From Acidobacteriota bacterium (lineage in GTDB: Bacteria > Acidobacteriota > Terriglobia > UBA7540), in assembly GCA_902812465.1 (NCBI GenBank), contig CADDZE010000039.1:1-35321 (forward strand): 35,321 nucleotides of DNA, in the 5' to 3' direction. A program made the position numbers and the translations under genes. This document shows, piece after piece, positions 25,613 through 35,321 of this stretch (positions are counted from its first letter, which is position 1; each line of letters opens with the position of its first letter). Under the pieces are notes generated by a model. That model worked only from the letters and a program-made list of their open reading frames with translations. It was not told the origin of the DNA and searched no databases.

Positions 25613-26055
25613 TGGAGCCACTTGCTTCCACGGTGACCCGCGCGCCCGGCAGGCCAGCCAGGCATGACCCGATGATTCGCTAATGTTTTCAATCGCTTCC
25701 GGTCGCTGCTGAGTTCTGCACTTGGACGGCCTAAAATCCCTGTTCGCTGCAAAATTCCTTGCTTCCCAGGCCTCGAAAGAGGAGAATCATCGGGTCGCTG
25801 AATTCGCGTCAACTCGGGCAGGCATGGCTCCTCCCGCCAGTGCAGGTGGGCGGGCGAGAACAAACTTCTTTACCTGGAATCTACCTTGTGAGTAACCTTG
25901 GGCTCGACCGGGCAGCATTCTGCTGGTCGGCGTTTTCAGGCGAGCCGCGGCGGTGGGCGTCTGCAAAGGCGGAAAGTTGGCGGATGTGCCCGAAGGCAGC
26001 CAGCTCGCCGTTTCCCACGATCGATCCCGAACTGAGACTTCATGTGAGGTGAGCG
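25613..26055. other. Intergenic region with a 13-bp inverted repeat
   Basis: About 440 bases without a supported gene. GACCCGATGATTC (25666-25678) returns as its exact reverse complement at 25784-25796, 105 bases on. A smaller CCCGCC / GGCGGG pair lies near 25831-25855. A 104-residue minus-strand frame (25549-25863) overlaps the end of accA and has no family resemblance, so it is left out. The ribosome site AGGTGA for the next gene is at the right end. Confidence 0.4.
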
Positions 26056-27837
26056 ATGAGTACTGCGCCATTCGCAACGGCGTCCGGGCAGGCGACCGGA
26101 CTCGTTCAAATCTCGTCGAAGGAAGAGTGGGTTCGTCAGCAGCTGGAGGAAGAGCGGAGACGGCTGGAGCAGGAGGCGGGCATCGAGCGGAGGCCTGTTG
26201 CCCACTTCCAGCGTCCCGTTGAAAATCCCTTCACCAAGTCCCAGCGCGGCAGCACGACCATCCTTTTTGGCGGCCTCACCTGGAAGCACGAAAAGCTGGT
26301 CCACGCCGCCCTGGAACGCCTAGGGTACCATTGTGAAGCCGTTCCGGTACCCAACAAGCGGGCCTTTCAGCTTGGGAAGGAATACGGCAACAATGGCCAG
26401 TGCAATCCCACCTATTTCACCGTCGGCAACCTTGTGCAATACCTGCAGGACCTCGAAGCGAAGGGCCTGAGCAAGCCGGAGATCATCAACCGCTACGTCT
26501 TTTTCACGGCGGGCGCCTGCGGCCCCTGTCGCTTTGGCATGTATGAGGCCGAATACCGGCTGGCCTTGCGCAACGCCGGCTTTGACGGCTTCCGCGTGCT
26601 CCTCTTCCAGCAGACGGGCGGCTTGAATCAAGCGGAAGCCGAAGCCGGGCTTGAGATGAACCTCGACTTCTTTCTCGGTATCCTCAACGCCCTCAACATC
26701 GGCGACGTGGTGAACGATGTGGCCTACCAGATTCGTCCCTACGAGGTGAATGCGGGTGAAACAGACCATGTGCTCGAGGACTGCATGGAACTGCTTCACG
26801 AAGTCATGAGTAAGTCGCCGCCTTACACGCTCGAGGGTCGGCTGGGTGCACTGCTGAAGAAGACGCGGTTCGCGGCGACCGCCGAGTACGTCGGCAAGTT
26901 CCTTAACCAGCTCTACGGCGACGATTACACTGCGGCGCTCGAGGAGGTCCGCGACCGCTTTAACGCGATTCCGGTGGACCGCACGCGGGTAAAGCCCATC
27001 GTCAAGATCACCGGCGAATTCTGGGCGCAGACGACGGAAGGCGACGGGAACTTTAACATGTTCAGGTTCCTGGAGCGCGAAGGCGCCCAGGTGCTGGTGG
27101 AGCCCATCGGGACCTGGATCATGTACATGCTCCACCAGGCTAAACAACAGGTGCGCGACCGTCGCGGCATCGACCTGATCCAGAACAACGTCTCGCGCTG
27201 GAACTTCGCCAAGGTGTTCGGCAGCCATGTCGATACCCAGCAGAAAGTGCTGAAGCTCTCGGTGGCCGAGGCCGTCTTCCGCCGCGAGTATCACAAGCTG
27301 GTGGAGGCCTTAGGTGGCATCGCCCATCACCTCACGGACCAGTATGAGTTGCAGCGTATGGGTCATCCCTTCTACAACTCCCGCGCCGGTGGAGGCGAAG
27401 GGCATCTTGAGGTGGCGAAAAACATCTATTACTCGAACAAGGATCTGTGCCATATGGTGCTGTCCCTTAAGCCCTTTGGCTGCATGCCCAGCACGCAGTC
27501 GGACGGCGCTCAAAGTGCAGTCGTCTCCTTGTACAAGGACATGATTTACCTGCCAGTTGAGACGTCCGGCGAAGGAGACGTGAACGCTCACAGCCGCGTC
27601 CAGATGGCGTTGGGCGAGGCCAAGGTGCGCGCCAAGAACGAAATGAAGGCGGCCCTTGAAGAGGCTGGCGTGGCGCTCGAAGAGGTGCGCGAGTTCGTGC
27701 GCGATCACCCAGAGATGCAGAGGCCGATGTACAAGTACCAGCGCCGCAAAGGCGTGGTCGGGGTGGCCGCCAACTTCGTCCTGCATGCCGCGGAGCGGAT
27801 GAAGGCCGAGCGGCGGGCGATGGTAGCGGTCCATTAG
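26056..27837 (+). CDS. 2-hydroxyacyl-CoA dehydratase-like / double-cubane-type Fe-S reductase component
   Basis: 593 residues. After a charged helical leader (about 1-60) the protein has the fold signals of the HgdA/HgdB/BcrB superfamily, in the group that partners large BadFG-type activases. Six Cys sit in likely cluster positions: Cys116 (GQCNPTYF), Cys155 and Cys158 (GACGPCRFG), Cys243, Cys465 and Cys476 (KPFGCMPSTQSDGAQS). Such proteins take electrons from an ATP-driven activase at very low potential and reduce a substrate; the substrate cannot be read from the sequence. It could be a true dehydratase or a reductase like the double-cubane cluster protein. The ATG at 26056 has AGGTGA just upstream. 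The activase lies downstream after a small VOC gene. Confidence 0.8.
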   Translation: MSTAPFATASGQATGLVQISSKEEWVRQQLEEERRRLEQEAGIERRPVAHFQRPVENPFTKSQRGSTTILFGGLTWKHEKLVHAALERLGYHCEAVPVPNKRAFQLGKEYGNNGQCNPTYFTVGNLVQYLQDLEAKGLSKPEIINRYVFFTAGACGPCRFGMYEAEYRLALRNAGFDGFRVLLFQQTGGLNQAEAEAGLEMNLDFFLGILNALNIGDVVNDVAYQIRPYEVNAGETDHVLEDCMELLHEVMSKSPPYTLEGRLGALLKKTRFAATAEYVGKFLNQLYGDDYTAALEEVRDRFNAIPVDRTRVKPIVKITGEFWAQTTEGDGNFNMFRFLEREGAQVLVEPIGTWIMYMLHQAKQQVRDRRGIDLIQNNVSRWNFAKVFGSHVDTQQKVLKLSVAEAVFRREYHKLVEALGGIAHHLTDQYELQRMGHPFYNSRAGGGEGHLEVAKNIYYSNKDLCHMVLSLKPFGCMPSTQSDGAQSAVVSLYKDMIYLPVETSGEGDVNAHSRVQMALGEAKVRAKNEMKAALEEAGVALEEVREFVRDHPEMQRPMYKYQRRKGVVGVAANFVLHAAERMKAERRAMVAVH

Positions 27838-28040
27838 AGGCTTTTGCCAGGATGGCGTCGGTCGCTGCGGCTCAGCGGAAGTAGTTGGGCTATTACAGTT
27901 TGCCTGAGTGCCGGTTCGAGGACCGAAGGTTGTGCAGGATTCAGAGACCCCGATGCCCGTGTTGCACCTTAAATGTTGGATCGGGGTAGACGCTTAAGGA
28001 CCTTGGCCCCACGACCGTCAATCGGCAAAGCGCCAGGCTT

Positions 28041-28529
28041 ATGACTCCCCCTGGCTTCCATTCGCTGACGCCTTGTCTCTCCGTGCGCGAGGCAGCGAAG
28101 GCGATCGAGTTTTACCAGCGGGTCTTCAACGCGGAAGTCCGGGGTGTGCATTACACGCCGGATGGAAAGGTCATGAGCGCCGTGCTGAAAATCGGGGATT
28201 CCGTGCTGGTTGTTCACGATGAGTTTCCAGGCATGGGTGCACCCTCTCCCCGAACGGTGGGGGGTACGCCCGTCACTATTCACCTTTACGTCGAGGACGT
28301 CGACAACGTTTTCAATCAGGCGGTTGCCGCCGGGGCACAAGTGATTATGCCGGTGATGGACTGCTTCTGGGGCGATCGTTACGGGCAGCTCAGCGACCCG
28401 TTTGGCCATCGCTGGTCGGTGGGAACCCGCAAACAGACCGTTGCGCCGGAGGAGATCGAGCGTCGCAGCCGGGAAGTGTTCGCGAAGATGGCCCGGGGCA
28501 TCAGTGCAGCCCAATCGGCGGACCGCTGA
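28041..28529 (+). CDS. Small VOC-family protein (PhnB-like)
   Basis: 162 residues, one glyoxalase/bleomycin-resistance-like domain: TPCLSVREAAKAIEFYQRVF at the start, VTIHLYVEDVDNVFNQAVAAGA near residue 80, and WGDRYGQLSDPFGHRWSVGT near 115-130. This is the pattern of the PhnB-like subgroup, whose members are metal-dependent or simply ligand-binding. The C-terminal 25 residues are helical and charged. The ATG at 28041 has no strong ribosome site. It stands between the two components of the dehydratase-like system in the same direction, with gaps of about 200 and 100 bases, so a role on the same CoA-thioester or ketone substrate is possible but unproven. Confidence 0.85.
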   Translation: MTPPGFHSLTPCLSVREAAKAIEFYQRVFNAEVRGVHYTPDGKVMSAVLKIGDSVLVVHDEFPGMGAPSPRTVGGTPVTIHLYVEDVDNVFNQAVAAGAQVIMPVMDCFWGDRYGQLSDPFGHRWSVGTRKQTVAPEEIERRSREVFAKMARGISAAQSADR

Positions 28530-28630
28530 AGCTGAGAATGCTTCGCGGGCCCCAGACCAGAATATGGGTGCAAGCAGGCAATCGCCGGTTTCTTGGCCCA
28601 GCCCCTCGAGCTTAGGCACAGGGAGGCAAA

Positions 28631-32143
<3,513 letters not shown>

Positions 32144-32156
32144 CGGCACGACAGGC

Positions 32157-32185
32157 TTGTAATCAGGTCCAGGCGGCGGTACAAT
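32157..32185 (+). promoter_or_regulatory. Sigma-70 promoter of the rimP-nusA-infB operon
   Basis: TTGTAA (32157-32162), a 17-base spacer and TACAAT (32180-32185). The transcription start is expected near 32192, just upstream of the terminator-like hairpin, so most of the leader is the attenuator. Confidence 0.6.
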
Positions 32186-32205
32186 TACATCGGGGCGGCA
32201 GACGG

Positions 32206-32228
32206 AGTGGGCGCAAGCCCACTTTTTT
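32206..32228 (+). terminator. Intrinsic terminator/attenuator in the rimP leader
   Basis: AGTGGGC (32206-32212), a GCAA tetraloop and GCCCACT (32217-32223) form a perfect 7-bp stem that runs straight into six T (32223-32228). This is a textbook Rho-independent terminator. It lies after the promoter at 32157-32185 and 65 bases before rimP, so it probably acts as an attenuator of the operon. It could also end the activase transcript, whose stop is 62 bases upstream. Leader terminators before rimP are known in other bacteria. Confidence 0.75.
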
Positions 32229-32293
32229 GTTGCGGCGGCCACGCCCGGCTGGCGGCTAAGGCGTGCTTAGACGCTTGAGGCGTTGCGGTTGGG

Positions 32294-32758
32294 ATGCCGG
32301 TTAACCTGGAAAAGATTCGCGCTATTGCCGAGCGAGTGGCCACCTCCGAGGGGTTTTTTCTGGTGGATGTCGAACTGAAGGGTGGACGCTCCAACCCCCT
32401 GTTACGCATCTCTATCGACAAGCCAGGCGGCATCTCGCATGCTGACTGTTCCTTGGTAAGCGAGCAGGTGAGCGCCCTTTTGGATGTCGAGGATCCTTTT
32501 CCAGGTCCGTACACCCTGGAGGTTTCGTCCCCAGGGCTGAATCGCCAGCTGGTCCGGCCGCGCGATTTCGAGCATTTTGCAGGCCGGCTGGCACGCTTGG
32601 TGCTTCGCGAGCCCGTGCAAAACCAAAAGGTATTGGAGGGACGCTTAGCCGGGTTTGAAGCGGGCCGTGTCCGGCTGGAGATCGGCGGCGGAAGGATCGA
32701 GGAGATCGAGCTTGGAAATATCTCGAAGGCGAAGCTAATCATCGAATTTGATCGGTAG
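32294..32758 (+). CDS. rimP: Ribosome maturation factor RimP
   Basis: Assembly factor for the 30S subunit, 154 residues, standard length. N-terminal alpha/beta domain (LEKIRAIAERVATSEGFFLVDVE), the hallmark LLRISIDKPGGISHADCSLVSEQV near residue 36, EVSSPGLNRQLVRPRDFEHF near 75, and a C-terminal SH3-like domain ending NISKAKLIIEFDR. The ATG at 32294 has a poor ribosome site (GGTTGGG). It is the first gene of the conserved rimP-nusA-infB operon; nusA follows after 52 bases. Regulation is probably by the leader terminator. Confidence 0.96.
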   Translation: MPVNLEKIRAIAERVATSEGFFLVDVELKGGRSNPLLRISIDKPGGISHADCSLVSEQVSALLDVEDPFPGPYTLEVSSPGLNRQLVRPRDFEHFAGRLARLVLREPVQNQKVLEGRLAGFEAGRVRLEIGGGRIEEIELGNISKAKLIIEFDR

Positions 32759-32810
32759 GATGCGGCGAGCGGCTCGGCCAAAGGGCCCGTGGAAGTGAGG
32801 GAATAAGACG

Positions 32811-34319
32811 GTGAGCACTAGTTTGCTTTATCAAACGATCGACCAGTTGAGCCGCGAGAAGGGTATCGACCCACAAATCATCATCTCGGCGGTTGAGGAC
32901 GCCATCCTGGTGGCGACGCGCAAGTACTATAAGTCGGCCGAGGACCTCGAGTCGCGCTTCAACCGGGAGACGGGAACGGTTGAGGTGTTTGCCGTGAAGA
33001 AAGTGGTCGAGGAGGTGACGGATCCGGATCACGAGCTGACCCTCGAGGAGGCGCGTCGCTATGACCCGGCGGCGACGCTGGATAGCCAAGTTCGTGTTCC
33101 CAAGGCTACGGACGTGTTGGGCCGAATTGCGGCACAAACCGCCAAGCAGGTGATTTTTCAGAAGGTGCGGGAGGCGGAGCGCGACACGGTTTACGCTGAA
33201 TACAGCCAGCGGGTGGGAGAACTGGTAAACTGCACCGTGAAGCGCATCGAGGGACCGGACGTCATCGTCGACCTGGGGCGCACCGAGGGGCGCATGCCGC
33301 GGCGCGAGCAATCAAGGCTCGAGAGCTACCAAGTCGGTGACCGCCTCCGGGCAGTGATCACCATGGTGGACCGTGCCGCGCGCGGGCCGCAGGTGATTGT
33401 GTCGCGCGCCGATGCTTCGCTGGTGCAGAAGCTCTTCGAGATGGAAGTGCCAGAGATCTATGACGGCACGGTGGTGATCCGAGCGATTGCCCGGGAAGCC
33501 GGTGAGCGTACCAAGGTGGCTGTCTTCTCCAAGGACCCGGACGTGGACTGCGTGGGCGCCTGCGTGGGGATGAAGGGCATGCGTGTGCAGTCTATTATCC
33601 GGGAGCTGCGCGGGGAAAAGATCGATATTATCGAGTACCACGAGGACCCTGTCAGCTTTGCGGCGGCTGCCCTCAGTCCGGCGAAGATCAATCACGTTTC
33701 CATCGTCGACCCGGAAGCGAAGCATCTGGAGGTGATAGTTGATGACAGCCAGCTTTCCTTAGCGATCGGCAAGCGGGGCCAGAATGTCCGGCTGGCCGCT
33801 AAGTTGCTCGGCTGGCACATCGACATCAAGAGCGAAGAGGAGAAGCGGCAGGAGATTGAATCGCAGATGGCCGCAATGGCCCGGCGCGGTGCCTCGATTG
33901 ACCGTTTGCAAGGCCTGGGGGAGAAGACGGTGCAGAAGCTCCGTGAGCGTGGCATCGAGACGGTCGAGCAGCTTGCCAGCATGACCCCCGCCCAGTTGAC
34001 CGAGATCCCGGGGATCGGCGAGAAGACCGTCGAGCGAATTCGCCGCGTGGTGACCGACTACTTTGAGCAAGGGGAGGCTACACCTCAGGAGTCCGCTGCC
34101 GTGGAGGGTGAAGAGGTAGTGAACCCTACCGACTCGGCGATAAGCGAAGCCGAGGCCCCGCCCGAGCCAGCCCAGGCCGCGGAAGCGACGCCGCTTCAGC
34201 AGCCGAAGGAGCAAGAGCTGGCTCAGAGTAGTGACGTGAAACCGGGAGAAGCTCTGCCGCTCGCATCCGGAGAAATTGTGGCTGAAGGCGGAACGGCACC
34301 GGAAGACAAGAAGGAATAG
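32811..34319 (+). CDS. nusA: Transcription termination/antitermination protein NusA
   Basis: Binds RNA polymerase and nascent RNA to control pausing, termination and antitermination. 502 residues. N-terminal RNAP-binding domain (about 1-130), S1 domain (about 135-200, VGELVNCTVKRIEGPDVIVDLG), KH1 (about 230-290, with CVGACVGMKGMRVQSI) and KH2 (about 300-345, SLAIGKRGQNVRLAAKLLG). Then comes a helix-hairpin-helix pair (LQGLGEKTVQKL and IPGIGEKTVERI, about 365-415) and an acidic, Pro/Ala-rich tail of about 75 residues. The start is GTG at 32811 with GAGG about 11 bases upstream. The gene that usually stands next, ylxR/rnpM, is missing before infB. Confidence 0.97.
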   Translation: MSTSLLYQTIDQLSREKGIDPQIIISAVEDAILVATRKYYKSAEDLESRFNRETGTVEVFAVKKVVEEVTDPDHELTLEEARRYDPAATLDSQVRVPKATDVLGRIAAQTAKQVIFQKVREAERDTVYAEYSQRVGELVNCTVKRIEGPDVIVDLGRTEGRMPRREQSRLESYQVGDRLRAVITMVDRAARGPQVIVSRADASLVQKLFEMEVPEIYDGTVVIRAIAREAGERTKVAVFSKDPDVDCVGACVGMKGMRVQSIIRELRGEKIDIIEYHEDPVSFAAAALSPAKINHVSIVDPEAKHLEVIVDDSQLSLAIGKRGQNVRLAAKLLGWHIDIKSEEEKRQEIESQMAAMARRGASIDRLQGLGEKTVQKLRERGIETVEQLASMTPAQLTEIPGIGEKTVERIRRVVTDYFEQGEATPQESAAVEGEEVVNPTDSAISEAEAPPEPAQAAEATPLQQPKEQELAQSSDVKPGEALPLASGEIVAEGGTAPEDKKE

Positions 34320-34450
34320 CTGTTGTTTAACTCAATCCTGATGATGATCCAGGACTATACGAGGCGGGCTCCGGTTCTTTCGGCAGCGGCAAGCCTCAAT
34401 GGTTAGAACAGCGAGGCGGCGAGTTGAATGGTCCTGCCTCCCGGAGGACG

Positions 34451-35321
34451 ATGCCGACAGTGAGTGGAAAGATTCGCATCAACGATCTGGCGCGCGAGCT
34501 CGAGGTCAAAAGCAAAGCGATTTTGGAGTATCTCCCCGAGCTCGGCATTGCGGACAAGAGATCGCACTCGAGCGCCATCGAGGACGAAGTTGCGGAAAAG
34601 GTGCGCGCTCACTTTCGCCAGACCGCTCCGCCGGCCCCCACGGAGGTTCAGCCGACGCCTACCCTTTCGGAGACCACCGCCAAGGCGTCGCCGGCGACAG
34701 CGCCTCGAGTAACGCATCCCACTGCGGCCGAGCCCGTCCCGATGACCCGGACCCTCGAGCAAATCAAGCTGGAGGCCCGTCGCACGGTACAGCATGCTCG
34801 CCCGGCGACGGCGGAGAAGCCAGCAGTGGCTCCCGCAGCCGGACCCGTGAGTGGCGCGCCCACTCAGCCGGTGCGTCGTACGCCTGGGGAGGCGGCGATC
34901 CCCACGCCTTTGGCACCCAAGCCCCCGGCACCGGCTGCGCCGCAGCCTCCTGCCCACGCGGCGGGGCCGCGCGTGGCATCTTCAGCGGTGGGACAGAGCT
35001 TCACGCAAACGGGCACCGCGCCGGCAGGGGCGCGGGAGACTATCGTTGCCAAAGCAGTGCCTGCGGTAGAAGCAACTGCACCTGCCAAGGCCCAGGAGAC
35101 TCCACCCGCCCCCGCGAGGCATGGTCGTGGCGTGCTCAAGTCTCCCGATTCCAATCAACCTATCTACCCGGGCGTCAGCGCGACCAAGCCATTTCCGGGC
35201 CGTAGCACCCTGCCGCGGCGGCCGGGCGAACACCGGCCCATGCACCCCACGTCGGCGCGTCCGGTTCCGGGTGCGGGCGCAGCGTTACCCAGCCGTGTCC
35301 CCCGACCGTCGACGCCTCGCC
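34451..35321 (+). CDS. infB: Translation initiation factor IF-2, N-terminal part
   Basis: 290 codons are in the window, open to the last base; the GTPase part lies beyond. The first domain KIRINDLARELEVKSKAILEY is the IF-2 N-terminal signature. A second block (TLEQIKLEARRTVQHA) and a long Pro/Ala/Thr-rich low-complexity linker follow, as is usual for IF-2 of GC-rich bacteria. The ATG at 34451 has GGAGG 3 bases before it, which is short; the in-frame GTG at 34460 would have 12 bases and is possible. It follows nusA by 131 bases in the same operon. Enough of the N-terminus is present for a confident name. Confidence 0.93.
   Translation, partial: MPTVSGKIRINDLARELEVKSKAILEYLPELGIADKRSHSSAIEDEVAEKVRAHFRQTAPPAPTEVQPTPTLSETTAKASPATAPRVTHPTAAEPVPMTRTLEQIKLEARRTVQHARPATAEKPAVAPAAGPVSGAPTQPVRRTPGEAAIPTPLAPKPPAPAAPQPPAHAAGPRVASSAVGQSFTQTGTAPAGARETIVAKAVPAVEATAPAKAQETPPAPARHGRGVLKSPDSNQPIYPGVSATKPFPGRSTLPRRPGEHRPMHPTSARPVPGAGAALPSRVPRPSTPR

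Overview
The window is about 35 kb of GC-rich bacterial chromosome. It is densely coded, mostly with housekeeping genes, and has no phage, insertion sequence or CRISPR. The gene content suggests a Gram-negative soil or sediment bacterium, most likely Acidobacteriota. The grounds are KDO (LPS) activation by kdsB, a secreted S10 carboxypeptidase next to a secreted M42 peptidase, a GH29 fucosidase remnant of acidobacterial type, and an AAA+/VWA pair. This assignment is inference from gene style; no rRNA is present.

Layout. 1-154: start of a cyclic-nucleotide-binding regulator (minus, cut by the window edge). 155-1422: a gene-poor stretch holding a broken alpha-L-fucosidase C-terminus. 1423-3802 (minus): kdsB, a TauE/SafE permease and a double-ACT-domain protein. 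4287-6995: aconitase. 7297-10149: a DUF218 protein, gatB and a Bcp-type peroxiredoxin gene. 10201-11124: a double-VOC putative lipoprotein, convergent with rsmI (minus). 12907-14888: two tandem paralogous membrane-anchored coiled-coil proteins of unknown function, preceded by a sigma-54-like site. 14904-17850 (minus): M42 and S10 peptidases. 18223-21040: a MoxR/chelatase-like AAA+ ATPase and a VWA protein, apparently expressed from a leaderless promoter. 21116-25612: dnaE and accA. 26056-32143: a two-component 2-hydroxyacyl-CoA-dehydratase-like reductase and its double-ATPase activase, with a small VOC gene between them. 32157-35321: the rimP-nusA-infB operon, with a promoter and an attenuator-like terminator in front of rimP; infB runs off the end.

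The most unusual point is the peroxiredoxin. A UGA stands exactly at the peroxidatic cysteine codon, a 7-bp hairpin lies at SECIS distance behind it, and a second UGA further on lies at a point where the homologous sequence continues in the +1 frame. UGA is an ordinary stop for many neighbouring genes, so this is either a selenocysteine peroxiredoxin (with a sequence error or a recoding event downstream) or a very young pseudogene. Other points of interest are the tandem coiled-coil pair, the single-chain activase carrying both halves of the cluster-binding site, the leaderless AAA+ gene and the rimP attenuator.
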